From the NCBI GenBank assembly GCA_016858145.1, contig JAEHOE010000035.1, forward strand, positions 124,001-188,000: 64,000 bases of DNA, given 5' to 3'. The position numbers and the translations under genes were made by a program. Shown here one piece after another: positions 34,901 through 46,184 of the stretch (within the stretch, counting starts at the first letter, position 1; each line of letters opens with the position of its first letter). Source of the stretch: Edaphochlamys debaryana. Lineage: Eukaryota > Chlorophyta > Chlorophyceae > Chlamydomonadales. The notes beneath the pieces are model-generated. The model ran no database searches. It had not been told where the DNA came from and saw only the letters and a program-made list of their open reading frames with translations.

Positions 34901-37553
34901 TGGCTGGGGGAACCTCACTCCCCTTTGAGCCCAGGACCTGCGCTCACGCCCTCAGCGCCCGCCCTGTCCTCACTACCCTCACCTGCCGTGCTCGCTGACA
35001 CAACGATTGCGAGCTGGGCCCGGCTCAGTCCACCTGACTTCTGTTCGGCACCGGCTGATACCGTGCCCCCGTTCGGGCTCGGGGCCTGCGGCTCGGGGCC
35101 CTCGCCACTGCTGCTAGCGTTGAGGCGTTGCTCCATGTACTCCTGGCGTCAAGGACGGGACTCGCAGGGTTTCAGGCGACAGAAGTTATACCCAATTGTG
35201 TAAAAACGGAAGGAAATGAGCGCGTCCTACCTTCATTCCCGACATTAGGCAGCCCACAGCACCGGACTTGTCCAGACAGGACTGCGTCACCACCTCCACA
35301 CAGAGCACCACCGTCTGAGTCATCCGGTTCTGCGGTACAGCACCGTACGGCAACATACAAACCGGAAGCAGTCAGCATCAGGGCGCGGAAGCGCACCCGA
35401 GTCCATGTACGGCAATCTGCCTCACCACGATGTTGCTGAGCTGCGGGCCGGGCTTGAGGGCCTGCAAGTCAGGCACACGAGCACAATGTAACGGACGATG
35501 TAAGGGGTTAAACCTTGCAACCGTGCCGCGGTTATGCTTTGGAAACCCTGGAACCGTGCATACGACTCCTGTGGGCCATTAACGCCATTCGTGGCACTCC
35601 AAGCAACCATCCGCTAGCTATCCGCTAGCTGCCCAGCCAGTCCCCCACTCACCCACGACGCAAAGTCCGCATACAGTTCAACCTGCGCCCAACACCGCTG
35701 CAGAGGCGGCGCCGAGCCGTCAACGCCGCACGGCCCCAGCGACCCCTGGCCTCCGTCGCCGTCTCCTGCCGTACCCGCCGCCCGCAGTACATCCGGCACG
35801 CCCGGCAGTACGGAGAGGTTCTGCGTCCCAGGGTAGTACTCGACTCGCGTGAGGGTTGGCATGATGATACTGCGTGTGGGTGGTGGTAGGAGGGAGAGAG
35901 CGGTCAGCATGCGCGAGGGGCGCAGTGGAAGTCTAGGCGACAGCAGGGCAGGCGCGTGCAGAGCAGGTGTCTTCAGTTGGGAAGAGGGCACGTGGAGGGC
36001 ACACATCCGGCACCGGATCGTGGCAGGGGCCTGGTCAGGCGGCCCTTCTGCCCTTCTAGCCAACCGCCGCAACGCGCTTCTGCTCCAGCACTGGTCACGC
36101 ACCCCAGGAACCCGGCGGGCAGGCATCGGGGTGCCACGGAGGCAGACCGGTCCAAAACCACCTCGGTTGCCTCGGCCTGAGGGGCACGGTCAAATCAAAA
36201 GCAGGCCGGGGGCTCATTCGGGTGGGTCACGTGGCGTCGCCCGCAAGACGCGTAACGCCCTCAACGCTAGGCCGACTGCGGCTCGCGAGGGACGTGCTGG
36301 ACGGTGACGTGACACTACCGGCATGGCAGCGGCGAGTACCTAGATTCTATAGATAGGCCAGGTTATTAGACGTGTGGTGTGCGTGCCCCGTCTCACCCCG
36401 GACTCGACCAACGTGACTCCTGCGGGCGGACGACGGGTGACATGGAGGGGTGTGGGTTTCAGGCTATGCAAGAGAGCCGCAGAGCTACGCCATCACAGTC
36501 AAACGGACTTGACGCCCAGCCTCCCCCACGCTTCCTTCCAGGTGCTGCGGGCAATCCAGTACCGTACCGCCGCCCCACAAGCAGCGTTTGACCTTTCCGC
36601 ATCCAAGCACTTCGGCAACCCATACTGCTGCTAGGCCGCACCTGAGCCCGCGTTGCTGCCATCGCTGTAGTCTTCAAGAAGCAACCACCTGAAGGTCAGG
36701 CTGCGCCCCGGGCCCAGGCGGATCTGTAGGGCGCACGGGGCGGTTACCATGCGTGACACGAGACGGGTCGTTGGGAGTCGTTAGCCCATCTCGCAGGGTG
36801 AGGCTGGGTTGGATGGCACTTCTCGATGCCGAGACGTCCCGAACCCCAGGCGCACCTTCCTGTAGGCCCATGAGGAGGTGAGCCCCAAAAGAATGGTCCG
36901 GGGAGGGGCGGGGGCGGGAAGGGCGCTTCAGCTGGGGTGGCACACCCGCAACGTTTGACCCTCCGTTCCAGCCTAAACACTAGTCTACTTTCAGCCCTGA
37001 TTTCAGCCCTACGTCTTAGCCTTTCCGCCTTGCCAGCCCCTTGCTGAGGCATGAACGGTGACAAACGCGCCACCTCCCCGCACGCCGACACTGGTGCTGC
37101 TGGCGCGGGTCTACTGGCCGGGCCCCGAGCGGCAGCAACCCACCCCTGAAGGAATCCCAGGCCAAGCGTGTGCAGAGGCGAGGACGACGGGCTCCTTATC
37201 GTGACATTCCGGTCCAAGACCAGCGCCGGTGCATGGCTGCACGCGTGTGCGGGGGACACGGGGGTCACGGGCGTCGTCGGTGTTTGGCTTGCAGGACCCG
37301 AAACCGTTGACGCGTCCCAAGTGAGAGCCCTTCACAGCGCGCCGGTGTCAACGTTCTACCTGGCGAATAGTTCTGGCGTAAGCATGATGCTCGGGGCAGT
37401 CAGCACAAGCTCCGCGGGGCCCTCCATCTCCGCAAGGGCCGCGACGAGCTCAGCTCCCGACGCCACATCACGAGTTTCTAGTTGCGCATAAGCTGTGTGA
37501 CTGGCTACCGTTAGGATGACCAGGTAAAGCAGCGCTGTGACCATATTGTCCAT
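28921..37553 (-). CDS. Receptor-like protein kinase, tandem copy D (most diverged)
   Basis: Fourth paralogue. ATG at 37,553 opens a signal peptide (MDNMVTALLYLVILTVA) followed by VASGAELVAALAE. Ectodomain exons include LVLDRNVTIRSPSSSPL (about 37,150-37,235), LTFRWLLLEDYSDGS (36,637-36,725), LTLVESG (about 36,384-36,406), VVLDRSASVAPRCLPAGF (about 36,108-36,181), VEYYPGTQNLSVLPGVPD (35,656-35,864) and LSRAQLAIVVSAS. The membrane helix ALALLAGAVAVSVWLH lies near 34,757-34,825. Kinase motifs are RRVLGMGAFGKVYEG and VAVK (33,567-33,640), SHPNVVRLLAA (32,888-32,970), ELMETSLSRLMY (about 32,560-32,655), HR and DLKPANVLISGYG (about 32,310 and 32,142-32,212), GLSRFRLTALATLNPEAG (31,822-31,878), AYLAPE (about 31,001-31,025), VTHAADMYSFGVLLW (30,709-30,780), EILVGREPWQ, a helical exon at 30,205-30,333 and CFDQEPRRRP (29,785-29,859). 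The tail ends PEAVGERW with TAA at 28,921. All kinase exons inspected are in frame. A 574-bp transposon lies in the intron before AYLAPE. Confidence 0.8.
31086..31659. mobile_element. hAT-like MITE, 574 bp, with exact 8-bp target duplication
   Basis: The left end reads CAGTGTTGCTATCTTAGTGC; the reverse complement of the right end reads CAGCGTTGCTATCTTCCCTG. The two ends agree at 14 of the first 15 bases and again around GAAGTGCGGG. The element is flanked by GTAACGGG on both sides (31,078-31,085 and 31,660-31,667). CAG ends with 8-bp duplications are typical of hAT elements. Internal sequence is rich in GTGCGG/CCGCAC subterminal motifs and has no transposase, so it is non-autonomous. It sits in an intron of kinase copy D and does not touch exons. 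Confidence 0.85.
36856..36859 (-). other. Candidate 4-nt microexon (GAAG), copy D
   Basis: CTACAG acceptor, GAAG and GTGCGC donor are retained even though the surrounding intron sequence has diverged strongly from the other three copies, which argues for selection on these ten or so bases. Confidence 0.4.
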
Positions 37554-37826
37554 GCCTCTCCCGTTTCCTCACAGCTTCGTTCAGGTCACATCTATCAGGG
37601 TTGTCAGATGCAAATACATGCCAGTGTAGAATGGAGAAGCGGGAAACAGTGCGTGCGGTCTAACTCCCTCGAGATTGCGATGGTCGCGCGGCTCGGCACG
37701 CCCCCGCATCCTGGGGTCGTGCGGGCATGCCGGTATTCGGGCCCAAGCGTGTGAGGACGCGGCCTACACACGTCTACCACGGGCAAGACTCGGACGGGCG
37801 GGGGAGACGGGCGGGGCTTTCAGGCG

Positions 37827-38840
37827 GTGTGCGCGCCAGTGCGCGCGCGTGCCAGATGCGCCAGATGTGCTCCTCGTCCGGCCGGCGAGTCCACACGCGC
37901 TGGCCGGTCCCCGCTTTCTTGGCACGTTCCAGGCACGCGGACTGCACCAACGCTGTCTAGTGTCTACGCCTGCCTGCTCCGTGAACGCCTGGATACTTGT
38001 GTGGTTCTGCTGCACGGGGCTACCGGTACGCCCTCGACCCCCAGGGACTCGTCGACTTCGTCTCTACCGCCTGCAGGTGGCTTCTTCAAGCGGCTCAGGA
38101 AAGTGCTATTCGCGCCTGTATCCCATAGGACCTGTATTTGCCTGCTAGACGTACCCGGCACAGCTCAACACCGTCAACAGCAACAGCATGCCGGTTACTC
38201 TAGCGTAGCCGTTCTCAGCCTGGGCAATCGCGTCGACGGAGTCATTGCGGAGCTCGCTGTCCTGGAGGACCGCGCAGTTCAGCGGAGCACGGCGCTCTCG
38301 GACACCATCAACACCAACACGACTGAACAGTCACACCAAATTGCCGCCGTCAACATTAAGACCAACACCATTGCCAACAACGTCAAGCGGATGCAGGAGA
38401 GCGTGGGCCAGGCGGAGCGGCTTCTCGCGGTGCTCGCGGAGAACACCCCCTTGGAGGACCGCGGACGGCTGCTGCTGAGGGCGGTCCCCGACCAGCTAGC
38501 CGACCGCCTCCGCTCGGGGGACCTGTCTGGACTAGGGCCTTCGGACGGGGCAGCACTAAGTGCGTCGGTGCAGCGGAGCTGGAAGGGGGAGGGGGGCTGG
38601 AATGTCGTGCTGGGGGTGACGCCCCGCCAGCGGGCTTCGGTGCTGAGGGTGGCTAAGGAGGTGCGCGCGGCGACGGGGGTGATAGTCGCGCCCTACCTCA
38701 CCGCCCTCGGACGGGCAATGCGGAAGGAGCGGCAGGGTATCTTCGAAGTCCTGCGTGCCAAGCGGCTGCAGCCCCAGTGGTGCAAGGGGGCGGACATAAG
38801 GTTCTTTGAGGGTGAGGGCTGGATGAAGTACGGGTTCTGA
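37827..38840 (+). CDS. Coiled-coil ORF, possibly L1-type ORF1 relic
   Basis: Open frame of 337 codons; the true start is unclear and the N-terminal third is low-complexity and may be non-coding. From about residue 125 a long amphipathic helix is likely (RVDGVIAELAVLEDRAVQ and NTIANNVKRMQESVGQ). The C-terminal part (VVLGVTPRQRASVLRVAKE, then ALGRAMRKERQGIFEVLRAK and GADIRFFEGEGWMKY) resembles the arrangement at the end of L1-type ORF1 proteins: helical repeat of Arg/Lys-rich segments followed by a short strand. That is pattern memory, not a search. A TGTAA signal lies 23 bases after the stop, so the ORF could equally be a cellular gene. No reverse transcriptase follows. Confidence 0.35.
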   Translation: MCAPVRARARCARCAPRPAGESTRAGRSPLSWHVPGTRTAPTLSSVYACLLRERLDTCVVLLHGATGTPSTPRDSSTSSLPPAGGFFKRLRKVLFAPVSHRTCICLLDVPGTAQHRQQQQHAGYSSVAVLSLGNRVDGVIAELAVLEDRAVQRSTALSDTINTNTTEQSHQIAAVNIKTNTIANNVKRMQESVGQAERLLAVLAENTPLEDRGRLLLRAVPDQLADRLRSGDLSGLGPSDGAALSASVQRSWKGEGGWNVVLGVTPRQRASVLRVAKEVRAATGVIVAPYLTALGRAMRKERQGIFEVLRAKRLQPQWCKGADIRFFEGEGWMKYGF

Positions 38841-41800
38841 CGGGGGTGCGGTAGGGTGTCCGTGTAACAGGGCCAACTGCGGTCTATGGCCTGGATAGCC
38901 AGGCGGGGACAAGCCCCAGGGTGGCGACCCCCTAGCAGTGGTTCAACGACCTACAGTTGGCTGTTGCTAGGGTGGTGCTGGTATGGGAGGGCCATACCCG
39001 GTAGGTGGCGCTACACGCTTAACCTCTCTCAGCCTCGGCTCGGAGCTGGTTCCTTTTGTAACATCGCATCCTCAGCCGCATCCCCGACTACATCTACTGC
39101 GCATACCGCTCCGTGTAGTGCTAGATAGCCCTGTTGCTAGTGCACTGCATGGACGCTATGCCCTCCGACCCCCAGGGACCAGGCAGGTCCTCCGATTCAG
39201 TGCTGGAAAGCCCTGTTGCTTGTGATCTTGTGTGCTACGCGGGGGCTAGCCCACCGGCCCCAGCCGGGGCATAACCTGGCGGCAGTAGCGCGGAAGCCCG
39301 AACAGTGCGTCGACGGGCACGGGCACAGCGCTTCGCGGCGGGTTACACTCGCACTCAACCGCCCAAACCAGCCCTCGGCGCCCGGCGGCCCCACACAGGG
39401 CGAGGCGAGCACGCCGCTTCAGCCTCCGCTCCTGCCATGGTCACACCCCAACTGCGTCGGCCGTACTGCCGTACTGCATCCAACTCAGCAGGCGCACCAC
39501 AACGCGCAAGCACCACACAACACAGCGACTCGCAGAGCCCGCCATGCGCCCGCCTCTCCCACCGCCTCCCACCTCCGGACAGGGCCTCACTCCCCGCACT
39601 CATCCTCACTCCCGCAGCCACTTCGCCGCCGGCGCCGCCTCGCCAAGCCGCAAGGCAACGCCGGCACGGGTGCGCCGCCCGCGTTTGAAGTTTAGAACTA
39701 AGCAACCACTGGTCCAATTGTCCAGCTCTGAGTCCATACCGCGTCTAATGCAGCCGCACAGCCTCCCTCAAGGCGGAACTCCCTGCCAGGCAGTGCCCTC
39801 GGAAAGGGGCCCGGGCCGCCGCCGCGCATTGCATCCGAGGGGCAAAGCGCTGCGTCGAAGCCCTCACCGTCTGACCGTAGGGACACAACCCGGCGCGGGA
39901 GCCCGCCAGGCAAGGTGGCATGCACTGCCCTAAGGCAATCAATCAAGCCCGAATGGCAAAGACCTGTACCGAATGTAGCGCCTACTGCATGCCGATAGCG
40001 ACATGTCCAAGCAAGCCCGAACTCGGGCCCGCAACCTGAAGGGCTCGCCCCGCAGCGAAGCAAAAGCCGAATAAGAATTGACTGTCGGGGGTAGAAATCG
40101 AATTGACCGAGCAAATCAATCCGGCACACACGACCGGGCCGCGCAGGGCACTGCCATCAGAGTGCCCCACTGCACGAAGCCGCAAGCGCAAGGGCGCGGG
40201 GCGAGCAAGACGCCCGCCCACGCACCCTCCCGCCCGAGCGGCCCGTGGGCCCGTGTCGTCAGACGCCGGATCCTTCCTTTCCCTGTTTTAGACCAAGCTC
40301 CCGAAACACCAAGCTCAAGCTCCGTCCACAAGGCCCCAAGGCGGCCACCAGGCGCCCACAATACGCCCCGTGTCGCCGGCCTCTACTCGCAGCCCTCGCT
40401 CCAGTGCCTGCACGGCGGGGCCGGCTCGAAAGCCGACCCAGCTCAATCTCAGCACATGCTTCCGCCCCGCAAACAAAGACACCCAACTCCTGCCTGCCTG
40501 CCACCTCTAAGCGTCGCTGGCGGCCCCGTTACCGGCTACCGGGCTGCACTGCCGGCACGAGACAAGGGATCAAAACCGGCGGAGTAACCAGCACGCCGAT
40601 GACCCCAATCGCCAGACGCATCACATCAAACGCCGCATCCACAAATTCGCCCTCCTGCACATTGGCACCTCCGGGGCGCCTGCACCCAAACATGATTCCT
40701 CTGAGTCTCAATAAGCCACGGCGTGGCACCGTGGGGAGGGACGCAGAGCTGCGAGTCCAACAACTCACCACCCACACGCCCGCCCCCGTCGCAACCAACA
40801 CCGTGGCAGTGCCGGAGCTATCCCCCTGACCCCAAATCCCAATACATGCACCGTTGTTGCCGAGTGTTTAAGACTAAGCCCGGCCGCGAAGCCGAGCACT
40901 ACCCACATTCATACCACACGCGCCCGTCTTTTTGGGGTCGAAGCAATTGGAGTGCGGGCGGCGTCCCTGTGTAGAAAGACCGACCTTCCTGCCAAATAAC
41001 CCACATGCTAACGCGGCGTTACCCTTAGGCCCCAGAAACAATTGATCGGCCTCTAAATGACCCAGACGACAAACACACCCCTGGCCCACGCTGAGCCGCC
41101 GACTGTACAAGCAGCGCTGGGCAACACACTCACGCAGACAAACACGCAAGAAGCCTAACCGGATGAAGCTGTGTGACTGGCGACTAGCGGATCGACAGGC
41201 GCCCACCACAGACCCCACACGCAAACAGCGGCCCTGGAAACAACCCTCCGTCTCAACATAGGCCGCCGCCACGGACAATCAATACCCCTTGGGCCTGCAC
41301 GGCGTAAGGGAACCGTGCGTACGGCGACCCGCCCCCATCGGGCGGTTGGTCCTCAACAACCTAGCGAGCCTGCTCATCCCTGCTATTCCGCGATCGTGAC
41401 ACTTATCGAGCCCCTGACCGAAAGCGGGCGTGCAACAACCACCGTTGCTCCGCAAAACTCGTCATCAACTGTTGCCAGCCTGCTGCTGTTCCAGCCTGCA
41501 AAGATTCAACCCGCGGCGCGCCCAAAGCTGTCTGGGCGACAAACGCCGTGGCAGGCCGACAAACTCCGCCCGCACTGTCGCAGCGGCGCGGCGCTAGCGC
41601 GCGGGGCACGGTATCCATGGCCCGGGCTGGTGAAGGAACCCCCGACCCTGCAGCCCTCGAGACCATTTGCCCCAGACGCCAAGCCCAGCACGCACACGCC
41701 AGCAAGGCACGGCACCACTAGCCCCCACAAAAACACCCGCGGGCCGGCGCGGCCCAGGGTCCCTCACCGGACTGCGGCGGGGAAATGCACTCCACCCGTT

Positions 41801-42067
41801 ACGCCAGGACTCGTCTCGACTAGGGTTGGTCATGTAAGCCCTCCTGCTCTGGCGTGCAACTCCTGCGGTGCCCTGCTACACGACAAGCCGGTACTGCCCG
41901 GCGCTTGGCGGGTCAGGCGGCGGCGGCGCGCGCTCTGGCACGCGCCGCCCTCGGGCGCCCAGACGCGGGCGGAACAAGCTGCAACCACCGCGCCCGCCCA
42001 CCCCGGCGTAGAACCGCGGCCCTCCGTCCCCGCACTACCCCACCGCTGCCCTGCCGCCGCCGGCCGC
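38841..42067. other. 3.2-kb stretch with no recognisable gene
   Basis: GC-rich sequence, C-rich on the plus strand, with many short ORFs none of which shows a known motif or consistent splice frame. Short recurring motifs of the type CGAAGC-CGA occur near 40,053, 40,170, 40,426 and 40,883. It may contain degraded transposon sequence, but no terminal repeats or target duplications were found. Confidence 0.5.
38863..38867 (+). terminator. Possible TGTAA polyadenylation signal
   Basis: TGTAA lies 23 bases downstream of the stop codon of the coiled-coil ORF at 37,827-38,840, within the usual distance for a volvocine polyadenylation signal. Confidence 0.35.
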
Positions 42068-44454
42068 CTAGGTGAGCGTGGGCATGGGGTCCACGGTGGT
42101 GAACTCGGCGAACACCAGCACCGCCAGGCGCGGGTGCGGCAGGCAGTTGCCGAAGAAGTCCGAGACCTCCTGCGGCAGCACGGCCTTGAGCACGTGGAAG
42201 AGCTCCGTGGACATGGAGCCCAGCAGCAGGTCGATGGGGATGCCGTCGGGGCCCTGGTTCATCACCAGCACCTGGGGTTGGGGCGGGACGGGGCGGGGCG
42301 GGGAGGGGCGGCGTGGGGTGTCAATAGGAGCGAGGGAAGGAGCGGGAAGGTGGCGCCGCAACGGTGCTTCCCCCGGAGGACGCGCGCTCAGCCCCGAAAC
42401 CATCCAGCCCGCTCCTGGTCCCCAGTAGCTAGCTAGCTCGCTGGCTCTTCCCACCTTGCGCGACAGGCTGTGCAGGTGGTGGCGCAGCGCGCACACGGCC
42501 TGCAGGATCTGCGTGAAGCCGGGGTCCGCCATGAGCTGCTGCCGCAGGTACGACATCTCCATGCAGCGCTTGCGCTTCTGCACGACGGGCAGCTCGTGCA
42601 TCTCGTCGTACAGCACCGACACGGGCATGAGCTTGTCGTAGAACTCGCGGACCGAGTCCGAGTTCAGGAACGCGTAGGCCGACAGCATCAGCTGCACCAG
42701 CACGCTCCGGGCAGACACAAACTCCTGCACCAGGTGGCTTGATAGAGCCTGGTGAACTCCCGGGACCGAGTCCAGGCCTGCGCCGGAGGACGCGCCAGCT
42801 CCGCCGGCCGAGCCGCCGCCAGAGCCGGGGCTGGAGTTGCTGCTGGCGCCGCCAGAGCTGCCGCCGGAGCCGCCGTTCGGGACCGCGCCGCCGCTGGAGG
42901 GAGAGGAGCCGAAGGAGGCGGCCGCCGCCGCGGCCGCTGCTGCTGCGGCGGCAGCCTGGGCGGCGGGGGAGGGCCGCGGCGGGGGCGGCGGCGGCGGGCG
43001 GATGAGTCCCAGGGAAGCCACGGAGGCGAGGCCGCCGCCGCTCGAGTGGTGGTGGCCCGGCGGTGGCGGCCAGTCGCCGGGGATGGGGGCGGACATGCGG
43101 CTCTGGAGCGGCGACGGCTTGGGAGGGGGCGGCGGCGGCGGCGGCGGGGGAGGCGGGTGCTGCAGTGGCATCTGCGGGGACGGATGAGATGGCCGCAAGG
43201 TGGCGACAGTGAGCTGGTCGGCAGGGGCGCAGAAGGCTAAGCGTCACGTTACAGGCGGGTAACCGCGGCACCAAATGACCGACTAACCGCAACAACGCGG
43301 ACCTCCCCTCCCCCCTTCCTAATCATGGTTTTCTTCGAGGAACCGCCCACAGCTCCATCGTATAAAGGCAAGCACTTGCTAGCGCAGCTAATTAGCCCGG
43401 CATCGCACCTGGTGCTGCTGCTGGTGCTGCAGGTCACCCGCCTTGGAAAGCAGGACATCCACCAGCTTGGGGCTCTGGAGGAGCTGCACCAGCGTCGACG
43501 GGTCTACGCCTCGCTCTGCGGCCGCCTGTGCCAGCGCGTTGGCGAAAGCCATGGTGAGCTGGCCCTGGCTGTTGGCAGCCGCTGCGGAAGCGCCGCCCGC
43601 GCCACCCATCAGCGCGCTCGGCGTGGATGGCGGTGGGGGTGGGGGTGGAGGAGGCGGCCCGCCCTGAACGGGGGTCGACTGCCCGGGCGGAGGTGCGTGC
43701 ACGCTCAGCAGCGAGGACGGCGACATGAGCAGCGACATGTGGTCGGCTGAGGTGAGCATCTGTCGCGGCGTCATGGGCGAGCCGACCAGGGCATTGGCAT
43801 CAACTCCCGAGCCCGGCACGCCACCGAGCGACAGCGACCCGGTCGAAATGGTGGGAGTGCTGAGCGCAGACGCCCCGAGGCCAGCGAGCGCGCTGTCGAA
43901 CGCCTTGAGCGGGGTGTGCGGCACGGAGGTCGCGTAGCCCGTCTGGGACAAAGACTGGGCCTGCGGCGGTGGCGACATCCGCTGGCTTTGACTCAGAAGG
44001 CTCGCGTGGGTGGGCGTGCCGCTGGTTGAGCTCGCCGCTTGCTGGGCTACCTCGAAAGCATGCTGCATCTGCTGCCGTGCCTGCGCCTCCTGCTCCACAT
44101 GTGCCGAGTACTGTCGGAACAAGTCCTTCTGCTCCTCGCTGAGCCCGGAGAGGCCGAAATCCGAGCCTGCGTTGCCAAGCCGCGAGGTTAACAATAGCTG
44201 TCTGCGAGCGCACCTCTAAACAAGCCCAAGCCCCTTGCGAGGCATAGCTCTAGATAGCCCACCCCGGTCTCAGACGGAGCCGAGGCTAGTCGGCGTTGCA
44301 ACGCGGCCTCACCCGCGCCAAAGAGGCTGAGCGCATTCTCTCCCAGCACGTCGTTAGGCGACCGCAGCTCCTGGAAGCCCCCGAAGAGGTTCATGGATGG
44401 GGCCGCCATCGCCCAAGCGGGCGAGCTAGGGGCAAGCGAGCTCCCGCTGGCCAT
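42068..44454 (-). CDS. Unrecognised four-exon protein, about 606 residues
   Basis: Spliced on the minus strand as 44,454-44,313, 44,166-43,409, 43,171-42,455 and 42,271-42,068; phases agree throughout and the sum is 1,821 bases including stop. The N-terminal third contains a charged helix (LSEEQKDLFRQYSAHVEQEA), then Ser/Thr/Pro-rich sequence with a long proline run and a Gln-rich stretch. The middle is proline-, Ala- and Gly-rich and disordered. The C-terminal 200 residues look globular and largely helical (VLVQLMLSAYAFLNSDSVRE, FYDKLMPVSVLYDEMHELPV, PIDLLLGSMSTELFHVLKAV). I do not recognise this domain. The layout of a folded C-terminal domain behind disordered Pro/Gln/Ser-rich sequence would suit a regulatory or scaffold protein, but that is inference. 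Confidence 0.65.
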
Positions 44455-44610
44455 ACCCCATGCGCTAGTTGCGGTGTGGAGAAAGCTTTTCCCTTCAGCA
44501 CATTCGCCAGTCAGCTGTGCACTTGTGTCGTAGTTGTGTGTTCGGTGTGTCGGGGGTTGGTGCTCGCGCGTGGCGCCAGCACGTTACGCTGGCAGCAGGG
44601 TTGGCAAGCC

Positions 44611-44856
44611 GCGGTACTGCACGGCCCATGCAGCGGCACCGCTCGCGCTAACACCAGCTGGCGGCCCGGTCAGCTAGCGGCTGCAGCCCCAGGATGCACA
44701 GAGCTTGGGGCCCGTGCAAAGGGCGCAGAGCTCAGAGGGCTCGGGGATGAGCGGGCGCGGGGCGCGGGCGAAGAACACCGGCCGGCATCGATGAGGGGGC
44801 CCTTTGCAGAACACAGAGATCTATGCCGTCTAGGGATGTTCAGACTGCAGGGTTGG
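44611..44856 (+). repeat. 250-bp dispersed repeat, copy 1
   Basis: Begins GCGGTACTGCACGGCCCATG and shares long blocks with 46,717-46,968, including GATGAGCGGGCGCGGGGCG and GAGGGGGCCCTTTGCAGAAC. Both copies have the same orientation. No clear terminal inverted repeat or target duplication was found. Confidence 0.7.
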
Positions 44857-45079
44857 TGCAGACGGGCAAATGGCGGGCAAAGTCCGGGAGTGAGCAGGAA
44901 TCGCGGGCACTGGCTACCTTTGACGTGCATTTGGTAGTCTGTGTGCGCCGGGACCCCTTGGGGCTAAGAAGTTCTGCCGTTAGGGCTGCAATCGACATGA
45001 CTTGTTCCGTCCAGCCCCGCTGCACGCCGACTGCAAACAGCGTTGCTCCATTCGTGAGTGTCACGCAGCGAAGACCACT

Positions 45080-45175
45080 GTGCCAGTATCTCCCTACAGC
45101 GCAGCACGAGTGGCCCCCCCCTCAATTAGGGGGGGGAAGGGGGGGGACCAGGGGGACCACATGTCGGCAAGTCGC
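45080..45175. repeat. Dispersed repeat with C/G palindrome, second copy
   Basis: Same block as at 27,930-28,025: CAGCGCAGCACGAG, C-run, TCAATTAG, G-runs, GACCACATGTCGGCAAGTCGC. The flanks of the two copies differ. Confidence 0.6.
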
Positions 45176-45221
45176 GGATGCTGGAGGACGCTGCGCTCGC
45201 CGAATTGGGCTTCGGCCTGGC

Positions 45222-45306
45222 CTGTCGGGCGAGGTGCGCTGCCTCGGTTGGGCCCCTGTGGCGCTTGCGGCCACAGGGAGGTGCGGGTTCGACTCCCGTC
45301 CGGCAC
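45222..45306 (+). ncRNA. tRNA-like fold with perfect B box, probably a tRNA-derived SINE piece
   Basis: GGTTCGACTCC (45,286-45,296) is an exact match to the RNA polymerase III B box, inside a T arm GCGGG-TTCGACT-CCCGT (45,283-45,299). Upstream, CTGTCGG can pair with CCGGCAC as a 6-of-7 acceptor stem, and GAGG/CCTC forms a D-like arm (45,231-45,245). The anticodon position instead holds a 9-bp hairpin, CCCTGTGGC with loop GCTTGCG (45,254-45,278), and the loop lacks the invariant T33. It is therefore not a standard tRNA. A SINE head or degenerate tRNA fits better. Confidence 0.4.
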
Positions 45307-46184
45307 TGTTAAGCCAAGACGAGTCAGGGCATCTGCCTCAGGGGCCTACAGGACCCCGAGCCCGACCTCCCCCTCGGGCCTCAACCCTGGCCGACCCTCG
45401 GCCCCCAGCGCCTTATGGCAGCGCCACATCGCTCACTGTGCTCCTTACACCTCGACTTTGTATGCTCTGCCCGCGGGCGGCTGCTTCGTGTGTCTGCCTC
45501 TCGGGGTCCCTGTCTGCCGCTGTTGTGGTGACGCCTAGCTGGACCTTGCCTACAAGCTGCACCTTCGAATTGGCCACTCCGTCTCTGCTGATGTCACCTC
45601 GTCTTCCAACACGTTTTGGAGGCGGCGGCATCACCATTCTTGCTCCCTTAAAAGTCCGTTACGGTGGGCAAGGCATCCACTATCCTCCAGGGCTTGCGCT
45701 CTTGGCTGTGCCCCAAGCCCTCAGACGCCCTCAGCATCAATTTGAGAGGACCCTGCCTGCGTAGCAACCGGCCAGTTACGTCCCCGCACGTCGCACATTC
45801 CGCCCACTTTGACTCTGCGTGTTCCACCACGCCCCCCTCTCCTTGCCAATCATGAATATGCATATGCTGCCACCACGAACACGGTGGTCCCCAGCCCGCT
45901 TTAGTCATCAGCCCTCAGCCAGCGGCCCTGAGCGTCATCTCCCTCGTCACTCCCATCCATACCAGCAGGAGTTGTAGACGCCCCAAGGCCCCGGATGTTC
46001 CCCAGCCCTCAGCGTTGATCTTCTCCTCCATACCTCCCTAATCTTTCACCCCTCTTCCCCGTCCCCTGCTCCAGCCCGCGCCTCCGGGGCTCACTACACC
46101 CCATCCCAGTGCCAGGCCCTCCCAGCCCTTCCCCGCCCGATGCCGCCCTCCCAATCGTTAACCACTCTCGTCTCCACGGCGGCC

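Larger units (their letters stand above)
44455..46184. other. Intergenic region with dispersed repeats
   Basis: This region contains one copy of the 250-bp repeat (44,611-44,856), the C/G palindromic repeat (45,080-45,175) and the tRNA-like structure (45,222-45,306). No gene was recognised. A minus-strand TGTAA at 45,445-45,449 could serve SEC13 but is more than 700 bases from its stop. Confidence 0.5.

Noticed and set aside
35865..36383. Apparent loss of one ectodomain exon in copy D
   Set aside because: The exon was found on closer reading (VVLDRSASVAPRCLPAGF, about 36,108-36,181) with proper splice sites and phase; it is only diverged.
37964..38161. Minus-strand WDTGANSTFLS motif resembling a retroviral-type aspartic protease
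   Set aside because: Only about ten residues match. The flanks lack the later conserved protease motifs, it is antisense to another ORF, and no other retroelement domain lies nearby on that strand.
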